NCBI RefSeq assembly: GCF_900114535.1
Contig: NZ_FOTK01000029.1
Span: 1 to 64,000, forward strand
DNA: 64,000 nucleotides
Direction of reading: 5' to 3'
Source of the DNA: Methylobacterium pseudosasicola
GTDB lineage: Bacteria; Pseudomonadota; Alphaproteobacteria; Rhizobiales; Beijerinckiaceae
The position numbers and the translations under genes are program-made. The notes beneath the pieces are model-generated. The model saw only the letters and a program-made list of their open reading frames with translations, was not told the DNA's origin and searched no databases. This document shows positions 34,159 through 42,946 of this stretch, piece by piece; position 1 is the stretch's first letter; each line of letters begins with the position of its first letter.

Positions 34159-34923
34159 TCAGGTCGCGGCCGCGTCGGCGTCTGGTTCGGAGGTAACGGG
34201 GGCGCCCTCGGCCTCAAGGGGTGCGACGAAGTTGTAGCGGACCAGCGCGAACCCACCGCCGGGGGCGGCCGAAGCCGAGAACGCGTATTCCGTGACACCG
34301 CAATTGAGCACGTCGCCCTCGGCATCGACGGCCAGGATCTCGGCTTCGGTCATCTCCTCCAGCAGGTAGCGCAGGCACAGCACCACGACCTGATGGGCGA
34401 CGAGCAGGATCCGGCGGCCGGCATGGTGCAGGCCGATCGTGTCGAGGGCGCTGCGCAGGCGCAAGATCACGTCGCACCAGCTCTCGCCGCCCGGCGGCCG
34501 ATGGTAGAACTTGCCGAGTTCGCTGCGCAGCTCGGCCTGTTCGGGATGGATTTGCTCGATCCCGACGCGGGTCAGCCGGTCCAGGATGCCGAACTCTTTC
34601 TCGCGCAGGCGCTCATCGATCAGGAGTCGCGGCGTGCCGGAGGCGAGGCCGCCCGCCCCGCGGATCGCCTCGGCGGTCTCGACCGCGCGCCGATAGGGCG
34701 AGGCGAGGACGAGGTCCGGCCGTTCGTCGTCGGGCAGGCTCGCGAACCAGCGTCCGAGCGCCTCCGCCTGCCGGTGACCGAGCGCGCTGAGCGGTACGTC
34801 CACGTCCCGTTCCGGGATGTCGATGCGCGCGGCACCCGCGGCCTGGGCGGCGTCGCGGGCGACGTTGCCGGAACTCTCGCCATGGCGCACGACCCACAGG
34901 CGCAGCGGGTGTCTCTGGGGCAC
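34159..34923 (-). CDS. Histidine phosphatase family protein (phosphoglycerate-mutase-like)
   Basis: 254 aa. The catalytic motif is VVRHGESSGN, with DVPLSALGHRQAEALG, SPYRRAVETAEAI, LREKEFGILD and the second His in LLVAHQVVV. The substrate is unknown. GTG 34923 is chosen because GGAG lies 7 nt upstream and the RHG motif is then close to the N-terminus; the longer frame overlaps the CinA-type gene. Confidence 0.88.
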   Translation of the reverse strand: MPQRHPLRLWVVRHGESSGNVARDAAQAAGAARIDIPERDVDVPLSALGHRQAEALGRWFASLPDDERPDLVLASPYRRAVETAEAIRGAGGLASGTPRLLIDERLREKEFGILDRLTRVGIEQIHPEQAELRSELGKFYHRPPGGESWCDVILRLRSALDTIGLHHAGRRILLVAHQVVVLCLRYLLEEMTEAEILAVDAEGDVLNCGVTEYAFSASAAPGGGFALVRYNFVAPLEAEGAPVTSEPDADAAAT

Positions 34924-35008
34924 GCAGATCTCCTGGAGGGCCGTCGGCTCGACTGGTCGGAACGTCGGGTCGGGATTCCCGTTCCGGCGACCAGGCGTTC
35001 GCCTTCGA

Positions 35009-35497
35009 TCAGCGCCTAACGGCCAGGGCTTCACCCAGCAGGTCGAGCAGGCCTCCGGCGAAGGCCCGCATGTTCGCGACCCGGTCCGCATTGCCGGTCT
35101 CCAGGGTGAGGAACAGCTCGACGGGCCCACTCACGGCTAGGCAGGTATGACCGGCCGCATCGCCGTAGCGATTGCCGCTCGGGCCGGCGGCCCCGGTCTC
35201 GGCGAGGCCCCAGGTGGCGCCGTGCCGCGCCCGGACGGTCCGGGCGAGGAGCTGCGCATAGCCTTCGGAGGCCGAGCGCAGGCCGGTCATCGCGGCCTCG
35301 TCGATGCCGAGGAGCGCAGCGCGGGCCGCCGCCGTGTAGACCACGGCGCCCCCGAGGAAATACGCGCTGGCGCCGGGGACCGACAGGAGCGCCGCCGCCA
35401 CGAGGCCGCCGGAAGACGATTCCGAGACCGCCAAGGTCTCTTTGCGTGCGATGAGCGCCGCTCCCAGGGTCGCGGCCCTCGGCAGCAGATCGTGCAT
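35009..35497 (-). CDS. CinA-type nicotinamide-nucleotide amidohydrolase
   Basis: 162 aa, corresponding to the C-terminal CinA (PncC) domain alone. SESSSGGLVAAALLSVPGAS and AETGAAGPSGNRYGDAAGH are the signature segments, with the catalytic Ser in the first. It deamidates NMN to NaMN in NAD recycling. Together with the NAD(P)HX dehydratase two genes on, this operon looks dedicated to nicotinamide nucleotide upkeep. Confidence 0.85.
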   Translation of the reverse strand: MHDLLPRAATLGAALIARKETLAVSESSSGGLVAAALLSVPGASAYFLGGAVVYTAAARAALLGIDEAAMTGLRSASEGYAQLLARTVRARHGATWGLAETGAAGPSGNRYGDAAGHTCLAVSGPVELFLTLETGNADRVANMRAFAGGLLDLLGEALAVRR

Positions 35498-35524
35498 GAT
35501 GGATCCTCCGCGGTGCCGCGCCGG

Positions 35525-35746
35525 CTAGGCGCGGGATTGCGGCCAGGTTTCGATCGTCTCGCCGCCGGAGCGGAGTTCGACCCGGTGCGCATGCGCCGCG
35601 TCCCGCGATCGGCACAGGTCGATGGCCGACGCGAAGCGGGTCCGGGCGGCGACCGCGGTCTCGACATCCTCCGAAAAGACCTCCTGGTCGTCGCGGAAGG
35701 TCACCACCCGGAAGGGCGGGTGCTGTTTCAGGTCGCTGGTTTCCAT
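35525..35746 (-). CDS. Small hypothetical protein
   Basis: 73 aa, soluble, beginning METSDLKQHPPFRVVTFRDDQEVF and ending ETWPQSRA. The charged and beta-rich pattern suggests a small cytosolic protein. No family recognised. It is 27 nt upstream of the CinA-type gene on the same strand, so probably co-transcribed with it. Confidence 0.6.
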   Translation of the reverse strand: METSDLKQHPPFRVVTFRDDQEVFSEDVETAVAARTRFASAIDLCRSRDAAHAHRVELRSGGETIETWPQSRA

Positions 35747-35893
35747 GGCTGTCGGCTCCGATCGGATCATATCGCCGGCGGTAAGCGCCCGGCGACACGG
35801 ATCGTTGCGCCTCAAGCTGCGCGCCCTGCGCGAGGCCACGGTTCATTAACCCTACACTCGTAGCCCGGAGGCTCCTCAACACGCGTGGGTGTC

Positions 35894-36181
35894 ATGCCGA
35901 GACTGGGCCAGATCATCGCCGACGGTTTGGCCCTCGTCCTGGTCGGTGCCGGCTTGACCGCCATCGTCGTGGGCTACGAGCGCAACCTTCCGGAGCCTGT
36001 GCCGCAGGTCGCCGAATACGTGTCGGATTGGGCGGATCCGGTGACCACCGGCTCGATCACGCCGCGGAACGAGGAAGCCTCGGCCGGCGCGGCCTCGCCC
36101 CGGCCGAACTGGACCATCGATGACATGACCCGGCCCTCGGGGCCGGGCGCGCGGGTCTGGACCGATCCGCCGCGCCGGTAA
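35894..36181 (+). CDS. Small membrane-anchored hypothetical protein
   Basis: 95 aa with one N-terminal membrane helix (MPRLGQIIADGLALVLVGAG...) and a Pro/Ser-rich tail that should face the periplasm. GTG 35885 is an alternative start. No family recognised. Confidence 0.5.
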   Translation: MPRLGQIIADGLALVLVGAGLTAIVVGYERNLPEPVPQVAEYVSDWADPVTTGSITPRNEEASAGAASPRPNWTIDDMTRPSGPGARVWTDPPRR

Positions 36182-36281
36182 TCGGACCTGCCGCGAACAT
36201 CACCACATCCGCGACGAACAGACCGCACTCAGCCGCGTTGCCCTCATGAGCCCGAAGACGGGCCGATTTGAGGAAACGCAC

Positions 36282-36554
36282 ATGCGCATGAAGACTTACG
36301 GCCTCGCGGCCGCTCTCGCCGTCGCCCTGACCGGAACCGCCTACGCCCAGCAACCGGCCGGCGGCGGCAGCGCCACCGGCAACATGAACAATCCTGGCTC
36401 GGTGAAGAGCAACGGCCAGAAGGCCAATGAGGGTGCGACCGGTGCGACGACCGGCTCGACCACAGGTGCTGCCGGCGCCGCGACCGTACCGGGGACTGGC
36501 ACCGCGCGGCCCGGCGTCGGTGCCGGCACCAGCACCACCGCGCCTGCGCGATAG
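36282..36554 (+). CDS. Secreted low-complexity hypothetical protein
   Basis: 90 aa. A signal peptide MRMKTYGLAAALAVALTGTA ends YA-QQ; the mature part is rich in Gly, Ala, Thr and Asn (GGGSATGNMNNPGSVKSNGQ...) without predicted fold. GAGGAAA lies 6 nt before the ATG. Similar small exported Gly/Thr-rich proteins occur in Methylobacterium; function unknown. Confidence 0.65.
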   Translation: MRMKTYGLAAALAVALTGTAYAQQPAGGGSATGNMNNPGSVKSNGQKANEGATGATTGSTTGAAGAATVPGTGTARPGVGAGTSTTAPAR

Positions 36555-36566
36555 CCGCACCGTCGG

Positions 36567-36589
36567 AACCGAGGCCAATGGCCTCGGTT
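36567..36589 (+). terminator. Hairpin after the low-complexity gene
   Basis: AACCGAGGCC and GGCCTCGGTT are a perfect 10-bp stem with the 3-nt loop AAT, 13 nt after the stop. No T run follows, so it is a weak terminator candidate. Confidence 0.5.
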
Positions 36590-36597
36590 GCCGGCCC

Positions 36598-36777
36598 ATG
36601 TCTCGTTTCCTGTTCCCAGCCGCGATCACACTCATTCTGGCGAGCGTCGCTTTCGCCCACTGGGAGCATTCGGCGGCTGCGCCGACGCTGGCGACCCAGG
36701 AAAGCCCAAGCTCGGACAGTAATGTTGGCTCGTCTGCGACGCCGATGCCGCCGCCCAGCCGAGACAAGGGGCAGTAG
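36598..36777 (+). CDS. Small possible secreted protein
   Basis: 59 aa with an N-terminal hydrophobic segment MSRFLFPAAITLILASVAFA followed by a Ser/Pro-rich tail ending SRDKGQ. No convincing ribosome-binding site. It may be a real exported peptide or chance; weak support. Confidence 0.35.
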   Translation: MSRFLFPAAITLILASVAFAHWEHSAAAPTLATQESPSSDSNVGSSATPMPPPSRDKGQ

Positions 36778-36853
36778 AGGCTTCCGCGAAGATCGATCCC
36801 ACGCCGCGCCTGATCCCCGTCGAGCGGGTCCAACGCGGTGCCGGCGATGGCGC

Positions 36854-37468
36854 TTAGCCGGTCGATGACTCGGCTGTCGGACGGCCGGCTTCGCTCGCCT
36901 CCTGGATCTCCTCCAGGCGCCCCGTCGCGACGTGGTACAGGAAGCCGTAGATCGGGATATGGCCCGGCACGAGCGGGTGAGCGCGGATCCGGCGCACGTC
37001 GGACGCGACGCTGCCATACCGGTCGGGGATCGTCAGCCAGTCGATGCTGCGCCCGGCCGCCGAGCCGCCGCCATGGCGCGGGTTCGACCACGTCGTCCCG
37101 TCGAACTGGGCGGTCTCCAGGTTGTCCTCGAGCAGGTCGCCGATCACCGCATCGGTGAACAGCTCCATGCCGCAATTGGTGTGGTGAATCACGAACCACG
37201 TCGCCGTGCCGAGGAGCTTGTGCGAGATCACCAGCGAGCGGATCGCGTCGTCGCTGGCCCGGCCGCCCGCGTTGCGGATCACGTGAGCGTCGCCCTCCGC
37301 GAGGCCGGCATATTTCGCCGGGTCGAGCCGTGCATCCATGCAGGTGAGGATGGCAAAGCGCCGAGCCGGTGGGAGGGCGAGGTCGCCCTTGTCGAAGGCC
37401 GCGGCATAGCGCGCATTGGCGGCCAGCACCGCCTCGCGGATCGGCTCGCGCTCGGTCGGTTCAGGCAT
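36854..37468 (-). CDS. Beta-class carbonic anhydrase
   Basis: 204 aa. Zinc ligands and catalytic pair: Cys43 and Asp45-x-Arg47 in CMDARLDP, His96 and Cys99 in HHTNCG. It interconverts CO2 and bicarbonate. The ATG lies 6 nt inside the end of the 63-aa gene, which follows metY by 2 nt; all three form one operon. Confidence 0.9.
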   Translation of the reverse strand: MPEPTEREPIREAVLAANARYAAAFDKGDLALPPARRFAILTCMDARLDPAKYAGLAEGDAHVIRNAGGRASDDAIRSLVISHKLLGTATWFVIHHTNCGMELFTDAVIGDLLEDNLETAQFDGTTWSNPRHGGGSAAGRSIDWLTIPDRYGSVASDVRRIRAHPLVPGHIPIYGFLYHVATGRLEEIQEASEAGRPTAESSTG

Positions 37469-37652
37469 GGGGCGAACGCTCGCGCAGGTGACAGGGTAGG
37501 TCCACGAGATGCGCGGCGAGGTCGGCGTAGGTGAGAACGCCGCCATTGAGCATCGGGAATGCGAGCGGCGGCCTCTGAGCTGCAGGCTGTTCTCCAGCGG
37601 GCAGAGCGGCGCCCGGGAAGAGGCGGGCGAAGCGGGCGAGGAGCCGGGTCAT
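37461..37652 (-). CDS. 63-aa protein between metY and carbonic anhydrase
   Basis: Begins MTRLLARFARLFPGAALPAG, a basic amphipathic N-terminus, and ends VDLPCHLRERSPHA with FPMLNGGVLTYADLAAHL in between. The start is 2 nt after the metY stop and its end overlaps the carbonic anhydrase by 8 nt, so the tight packing supports translation. No family recognised. Confidence 0.6.
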   Translation of the reverse strand: MTRLLARFARLFPGAALPAGEQPAAQRPPLAFPMLNGGVLTYADLAAHLVDLPCHLRERSPHA

Positions 37653-37654
37653 AG

Positions 37655-38977
37655 TCAGGCCGCCTGCGCCACGGTGCCGGCCGCGGCCAGCGCCTGGTCG
37701 AGATCGGCCAGCAGGTCGTCGATATGCTCCAGGCCGACCGAGAGCCGCACATAGCCATCCGAGACCCCCGTGGCCTTGAGCGCTTCGGGCCCGAGCTGGG
37801 AATGGGTCGTGCTGGCCGGATGGATCGCGAGGCTGCGCGCGTCGCCGATATTGGCCACGTGGTAGAACAGCCGCAGCGCATCGATGAAGCGCCGTCCCGC
37901 CGCGCGCCCCGCCGCCAGCTCGAATCCGACGAGGCCGCCATAGCCGCCCGTCAGCACCGCATCCGCCCGGGCGCGCGCCGCGCCGGTCTGGAGCGACGAG
38001 TGGATCACCCGCACCACCTCCGGCCGGTCCTTCAGCCACGTCGCGATCGCCTCCGCGTTGCGGCTGTGGCGCTCGATCCGCAGCGGCAGCGTTTCCAGCC
38101 CCTGGAGCGTCAGGAAGGCGTTGAGCGGCGAGACCGCCGGGCCGAGATCGCGCAGCAGCCGCACCCGGGCGCGCAGGACGTAGGCCACCGGCCCGATCGG
38201 CTGTGCCGCCTCGGTCCAGATCGCACCGTGATAGCTCGCATCCGGCGTGTTGAGATTGGGCTGCCGCACCGGATGGGCGGCCCAGTCGAAGCGGCCGCCG
38301 TCGATGATCGCCCCGCCGATGGCGATGCCGTGGCCCGCGATGTACTTGGTGGTCGAGTAGACCACGATGGCCGCGCCGTGGTCGAATGGGCGTGCCAGCA
38401 GCGGCGCGGCGGTGTTGTCGACGATGAGCGGGATGCCGAGCGGCCGGCCGATCTCCGCCACCTCGCGGATCGGGAAGACCGCCAGCTTCGGGTTCGGCAG
38501 GGTCTCGGCGTAGTAGGCCCGCGTGCGTTCGTCTGTGGCGCGGGCGAAGGCCTGCGGATCGGCGGGATCGACGAAGCGCACCTCGATGCCTTGTTCAGAC
38601 AAGGTGTTGGCGAACAGGTTCCAGGTGCCGCCGTAGAGATCGGTCGAGGAGACGATGTTGTCGCCGGCCCGGGCCAGGTTCTGCACGGCCAGCGCCGAAG
38701 CCGCCTGGCCGGAGGCGAGGGCGAGCGCCGCCGCGCCGCCTTCGAGGGCCGCGAGGCGCTGCTCCAGCACATCCACAGTTGGGTTGCCGACACGCGTGTA
38801 GATGTTGCCGAGCTCCTTCAGGGCGAACAGGTTCTCGGCGTGGTCCGTGTCGTGGAACTGGTACGAGGTCGTCTGGTGGATCGGCACCGCCACCGAGCCG
38901 CTCGACGGATCGGCCCGCCAGCCGGCATGAAGGGCGAGCGTCTCGGGCTTGGCATGGGTCAGGTCCTGGCTCGGCAC
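37655..38977 (-). CDS. metY: O-acetylhomoserine sulfhydrylase / aminocarboxypropyltransferase
   Basis: 440 aa PLP enzyme of the Cys/Met metabolism family. N-YTRVGNPT is the phosphate-binding segment, VDNTAAPLLARPFDHGAA and STTKYIAGHG include the PLP Lys (Lys in TTKY), and HPASTTHSQL is the C-terminal signature. The size and IHQTTSYQF start match MetY rather than MetB/MetZ. It makes homocysteine from O-acetylhomoserine and sulfide. GTG 38977 has AGGAG 7 nt upstream and is preferred over GTG 39046. Confidence 0.92.
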   Translation of the reverse strand: MPSQDLTHAKPETLALHAGWRADPSSGSVAVPIHQTTSYQFHDTDHAENLFALKELGNIYTRVGNPTVDVLEQRLAALEGGAAALALASGQAASALAVQNLARAGDNIVSSTDLYGGTWNLFANTLSEQGIEVRFVDPADPQAFARATDERTRAYYAETLPNPKLAVFPIREVAEIGRPLGIPLIVDNTAAPLLARPFDHGAAIVVYSTTKYIAGHGIAIGGAIIDGGRFDWAAHPVRQPNLNTPDASYHGAIWTEAAQPIGPVAYVLRARVRLLRDLGPAVSPLNAFLTLQGLETLPLRIERHSRNAEAIATWLKDRPEVVRVIHSSLQTGAARARADAVLTGGYGGLVGFELAAGRAAGRRFIDALRLFYHVANIGDARSLAIHPASTTHSQLGPEALKATGVSDGYVRLSVGLEHIDDLLADLDQALAAAGTVAQAA

Positions 38978-39455
38978 GGGACGGCTCCTGATCGATCTGG
39001 ACGCGGCAGAGTGCTCGGATCGCGCAGTCCATCGTTCCTCCGACACAGGAGCGGGTCAATAAAACGAGATCATCGATTTTCAGTGAGTCTGGGAAATTCG
39101 AACCCTCGCTCAGCTTGAGTTTGGAAATGCGATTTTTTCGGACTTCGACGCGGCGTGCGCGAAAGCTTCGGCCGCGGAAAGTCTTTTGCGCACTAGGCCG
39201 TGGTGATGCCGCGATCTACCGTCCGCTCCAGCGAGTCATCGACGAGCGCCGCTGCGCCACGATGATTCCCACCGGCGCCGCCTGATGCGTGGCCCGGGCC
39301 GCCCGCCCGCGCAGACATGCATTTCCGCCAGCCCCCGTTCGCGGAACGACATCCTTGGCGGCACCGAATCAAGAGAAACCTTTTTCGCCGCCCTGGACCT
39401 AGACTTCGGATGTCCTGAGCCGAGACCTCGACGCTCTTCCGCGACGGCAGGATAC
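38978..39455. other. Divergent intergenic region metY / osmC
   Basis: 478 bases with promoters for both directions expected. I see no ORF with support. An imperfect inverted repeat is listed separately; no SAM-II riboswitch was recognisable on the metY strand. Confidence 0.5.
39156..39194. promoter_or_regulatory. Imperfect inverted repeat between metY and osmC
   Basis: GTGCGCGAAAG (39156-39166) and CTTTTGCGCAC (39184-39194) are inverted copies with 10 of 11 matches separated by 17 nt. Possible operator for a sulfur regulator or an RNA hairpin. Confidence 0.4.
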
Positions 39456-40001
39456 ATGGCCGATATCGACACGTATCTCGACGAGAAGCGGCGTGCCCTC
39501 GCGGCTCGCGAGGCCCGGATCCGGCGAGGCGAGGTCGCGCCCGTGCCCCTGACCGCGCGGGCGACGGTCGAGGGCGGCAGCGGTGTAAGGCGGATCGGGA
39601 TCCGTCGGCACGCGATCGTCTCCGACAGCGCGCCCGACTTTGCCGGGTTCGATCTCGGGCCCGGCTCGCCGGAACTGCAACTCGGCGTCCTCGGCTCGTG
39701 CCTCGCCCACACGATCCTGATCCAGGCGGCCTGGCAGGAGGTGCCGATCACGTCCTTGGAGGTCGAGGTGACCGGGACGTTCGATCCGCGCGCCGGCGCG
39801 GACGGCTTCGAGGACATTCCCGTGCACCCGCAGGACCTTGCCTACGCGGTGCATATCGACTCGCCGGCCGAACCGGCGGTGATCGAGGCGCTTCACGTGC
39901 GGGTCGAGAAGGCCTGCCCGATCCTCAACCTGCTGCGCCTGCCGCAGACTGTCAGCGGCGGCTTCGTGCAGGGCCGAACCGCGAAGGAGAACGACGCGTG
40001 A
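39456..40001 (+). CDS. OsmC family protein
   Basis: 181 aa. The two redox cysteines of the OsmC/Ohr fold are present: Cys82 in GSCLAHTIL and Cys154 in EKACPILNLLR. A charged N-terminal helix (DTYLDEKRRALAAREARIRR) precedes the fold, a feature of the sulfur-linked OsmC subgroup that I have seen beside sulfonate transporters. The stop overlaps the next start (GTGA), coupling it to a sulfonate-binding protein. A role in thiol or persulfide handling is inferred. Confidence 0.85.
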   Translation: MADIDTYLDEKRRALAAREARIRRGEVAPVPLTARATVEGGSGVRRIGIRRHAIVSDSAPDFAGFDLGPGSPELQLGVLGSCLAHTILIQAAWQEVPITSLEVEVTGTFDPRAGADGFEDIPVHPQDLAYAVHIDSPAEPAVIEALHVRVEKACPILNLLRLPQTVSGGFVQGRTAKENDA

Positions 40002-40960
40002 CGACCACCAGACGCCGGTTCTCGGCTCTTGCTCTCGCCCTGGCGGCGGGGCTGACGACCATGACCGGGGCGATGGCCGAGCAGGCCGCCCCGAAAGAAT
40101 TCCGGATCGGCTACCAGAAGGTCGGCCTGATCGTGGTCGCGCGCCAGCAGGGCACCATCGAGAAACGGCTGGCCCCTGCGGGGACGAAAGTACGATGGGT
40201 CGAGTTCCAGGCCGGTCCGCCCCTGCTCGAAGCCCTCAATGCCGGCGGCATCGATTTCGGCTACACCGGCGATGCGCCGCCGATTTTCTCGCAGGCCGCC
40301 GGTGGCAATCTCGTCTATGTCAGCGCCTCGGCACCCTCCGGCGATGGCGAGGGGATCGTCGTGAAGGCGGAGTCACCGATCCACACGGTCGCGGATCTCA
40401 AGGGCCGCACGGTTGCGGTCGGCCGCGGGACCAGCGCGCACAACCTGCTCGTGGCCGCCTTGGAAAAGGCCGGCCTGCCCTTCTCCGACATCAAGCCTGC
40501 TTACCTCCTGCCCGCCGATGCCGGCTCGGCCTTCGCCAATAACAGCGTCGAGGCGTGGGCGATCTGGGATCCCTATCTCGCCCTGGCGCAGGCCCGCAAC
40601 GACACGCGGATCCTCGCCACCTCCGGGCAGGTTCACGACGTGTCGGCGTATTTCCTGGCCAACAAGACATTCGCCGAGGCGCATCCAGGCGTGGTGACGA
40701 GCGCGCTGGCGGGGCTGTCGGAGGCGGCCGATTGGGCCGACGCCCATCGCGATCAGGTGGCGCAGGCGCTGGCGGACGTGACCGGCATTCCCTTCGCCAT
40801 CCAGAAGGTGGCGGCCGACCGCACGCAATTCGGCGTGCGCCCGCTTTCCGACGCGATTCTGGCCAGCCAACAGACGACCGCCGACCGGTTCTTCAGGCTC
40901 GGCCTCATCCCGCGCGCCATCCGGGTCCGCGACGCGGTCTGGACGCCGCCGCGGAGCTGA
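39998..40960 (+). CDS. Aliphatic sulfonate-binding periplasmic protein (SsuA-like)
   Basis: 320 aa substrate-binding protein. N-terminal VTTTRRRFSALALALAAGLT... is a signal peptide with twin Arg, followed by FRIGYQKVGLIVVARQQG, GPPLLEALNAGGIDFGYTGDAPPIFSQAA and GTSAHNLLVAALEKAGL, all typical of SsuA. GTG 39998 follows AAGGAG. No permease or ATPase is adjacent; it could use the SsuBC-like pair at 46.8-48.5 kb. Confidence 0.9.
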   Translation: MTTTRRRFSALALALAAGLTTMTGAMAEQAAPKEFRIGYQKVGLIVVARQQGTIEKRLAPAGTKVRWVEFQAGPPLLEALNAGGIDFGYTGDAPPIFSQAAGGNLVYVSASAPSGDGEGIVVKAESPIHTVADLKGRTVAVGRGTSAHNLLVAALEKAGLPFSDIKPAYLLPADAGSAFANNSVEAWAIWDPYLALAQARNDTRILATSGQVHDVSAYFLANKTFAEAHPGVVTSALAGLSEAADWADAHRDQVAQALADVTGIPFAIQKVAADRTQFGVRPLSDAILASQQTTADRFFRLGLIPRAIRVRDAVWTPPRS

Positions 40961-41009
40961 GCGGTGCGGTTTCGGCACGGGATGCAATCAAGCATCCAGT
41001 GTTGGCCCG

Positions 41010-41552
41010 TCAGGGCTTCACGTCCGGCCGCGGATCCGGGACGAAGCCATCGCGGTTCGGCATGCGGATGGCCGCCAGGGATCTCGCGTCGAGGGTCGCT
41101 CCGTCCGGAACCAGTCCGTTCAGGTGGAGGATATAGGCCGAGACCGCGTAGACATCGTCGGCGCTGAGCGATTGCGGCGCGTTCAACGGCATCGCGCGCC
41201 GAATATAGTCGAACAGCGTCGGCGCATACGGCCAGAAGCTGCCCACCGTTCGGACCGGCTTGGCCGTGGCCAGCGTTCCCTGGCCGCCGGCCAGCCTGTC
41301 GCCGGTCCCGCCTTCGCCGCGGCTTCCGTGGCAGGAGGCGCATTGCGACTCGAACACGGCTCGCCCTTGGGCGACGCTGCCGCTGCCCAGCGGCAGTTTT
41401 CGGCCGTCGCGGTCGATATCGATGTTCCAGGCGGCGATCTCCGCCTCGGTCGCCGGCCGGCCGATCCCGAAGCGCTCGGCGGAATGGGCGATCCCGGCGA
41501 TCCCGACACAAAGCGCGGTGCCGACCAGCGCCGCAACCCTATGCGTAGCCAT
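41010..41552 (-). CDS. c-type cytochrome subunit of sulfite dehydrogenase (SoxD/SorB-like)
   Basis: 180 aa. Signal peptide (MATHRVAALVGTALCVGIAG...) and one haem site CASCH (Cys71, Cys74, His75) with Met121 as likely distal ligand. It overlaps the end of the molybdoenzyme gene by 14 nt and should receive electrons from it in the periplasm. Length and single haem fit the cytochrome partner of SoxC/SorA-type enzymes. Confidence 0.87.
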   Translation of the reverse strand: MATHRVAALVGTALCVGIAGIAHSAERFGIGRPATEAEIAAWNIDIDRDGRKLPLGSGSVAQGRAVFESQCASCHGSRGEGGTGDRLAGGQGTLATAKPVRTVGSFWPYAPTLFDYIRRAMPLNAPQSLSADDVYAVSAYILHLNGLVPDGATLDARSLAAIRMPNRDGFVPDPRPDVKP

Positions 41553-42804
41553 TGGCGACCTCGCCGCTCTCGGCGATGTGCCAGGGCACGACCGCGTTGT
41601 TGTGGTAGAAGGAATTGAGGCCGCGCACCGCGGTGAGGTCCTCGAAGCTCGGCTGGACATAGCCGGTCTCGTCGATCGCCCGGCTCGCGATGGTCGTCGG
41701 CTGCCCGTCCCATTTCCAGGGGAGACGGAAGCGCGTCAGCGCCCGGGTCAGGACCGGCTCCTGCAGGGAGGCATCCTGCCAGGTCTTTCCGGAATCGACC
41801 GAGACTTGCACCCCGCGGATCTTGCCGCGGCCGGTCCAGGCGAGACCCGTGATCTCATGAAAGCCCGGGACGATCCGCTGCGTGCCGGAGGGCCGCGTGA
41901 TGATCGACTTCGCCTCCATGACGAACGTGAATTGCCGCGCCGTCCCATCCGGCATCAGGTCGGTGTATTTCGCCGTCTCTTCGCGGGAGAAGGCCGGCTC
42001 GGTCGTGACGTTCAGCCGCCGCAGCCACTTCACGCTCATGTTGCCTTCGAACCCGGGCAGGAGCACCCGCAGGGGATAGCCCTGCTGCGGGCGCAGCCGC
42101 TCGCCGTTCTGGCTGTAGACCAGCAGTGCGTCGTCCAGACATTTCTCGATCGGGATGCTGCGGGTCATGGCGGCGGCATCGGCGCCCTCGGCCACGACCC
42201 ATCGGGCGTCGGGCTTGAGTCCGGCTTCCCGCAGGACCGTCGCGAGGCGGACGCCGGTCCATTCGGCGCAACTGACGAGGCCGACCAGATCCGACGCGGT
42301 CCGGCCTTTCTTGATCACATCGTAGCTCGGATTGCCGGAGCATTCGAGGAAGTGGATGCGAGACTCCGACGGGAAGCGGCGGATGTCGTCCAGGGTCAGG
42401 ACCAGGGGCATCTCCACCAGCCCGTGGACCAGCAGCCGGTGCCGGGCGGGATCGATATCCGGGATGCCGCCGTGGTGGCGCTCGTAGAACAGGCCGTTGG
42501 GCGTGAGGATGCCGTCGAGATCCTGCAACGGCGTGCGGCTCGAGGCCGAGATGTACTGCTTGAGGCCCTTCGGCACGTTGCGGATGAGGCCGCTCTCGAA
42601 GCGCGAGGGCTGGCCGTAGGTCTGGCTGCCGACATCGGCGCCCGGGGTTTTCGTCCAGTCGGGGATGCCGGGGGGCGCCGCCTCGTCGGCCTGGCCGCGA
42701 CCTGGGGCACTGCCTCCCGCCAGGATGCCCGCCGCCGCGGCCGCGCCTTGAGCGAGGAAGCGCCGCCGCGCGGACGGGTTCTTTTTGGGATCGTCCCGGC
42801 TCAT
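41539..42804 (-). CDS. soxC: Molybdopterin sulfite dehydrogenase (SoxC-like)
   Basis: 421 aa. Tat signal (SARRRFLAQGAAAAAGILAGG) and sulfite-oxidase fold: HFLECSGN with the Mo-ligand Cys155, SCAEWTGVRLATVL, and a C-terminal Ig-like dimer domain (VQVSVDSGKTWQDASL). SoxC with SoxD oxidises sulfane sulfur in the Sox cycle; without soxAXBYZ here it is more likely a sulfite dehydrogenase. Coupled to the cytochrome gene. Confidence 0.9.
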   Translation of the reverse strand: MSRDDPKKNPSARRRFLAQGAAAAAGILAGGSAPGRGQADEAAPPGIPDWTKTPGADVGSQTYGQPSRFESGLIRNVPKGLKQYISASSRTPLQDLDGILTPNGLFYERHHGGIPDIDPARHRLLVHGLVEMPLVLTLDDIRRFPSESRIHFLECSGNPSYDVIKKGRTASDLVGLVSCAEWTGVRLATVLREAGLKPDARWVVAEGADAAAMTRSIPIEKCLDDALLVYSQNGERLRPQQGYPLRVLLPGFEGNMSVKWLRRLNVTTEPAFSREETAKYTDLMPDGTARQFTFVMEAKSIITRPSGTQRIVPGFHEITGLAWTGRGKIRGVQVSVDSGKTWQDASLQEPVLTRALTRFRLPWKWDGQPTTIASRAIDETGYVQPSFEDLTAVRGLNSFYHNNAVVPWHIAESGEVANGYA

Positions 42805-42946
42805 CGCATCGCGTTCCGAACTGGCGGGCCGCCTTCGTGGGCGACCGAGATTCTACACTCGCGACACGGTCGAAGGCCCGCGCGGGCGATACCTGACCCG
42901 GGGCCGTCCAGCCGCGCGGAGCCCATGTGCCCGGACATAATCGCCA

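Noticed and set aside
38978..39160. SAM-II type riboswitch upstream of metY
   Set aside because: Alphaproteobacterial metY/metA genes often carry one, but I could not find the conserved pseudoknot pattern on the metY strand. A covariance-model search for SAM-II would be decisive.
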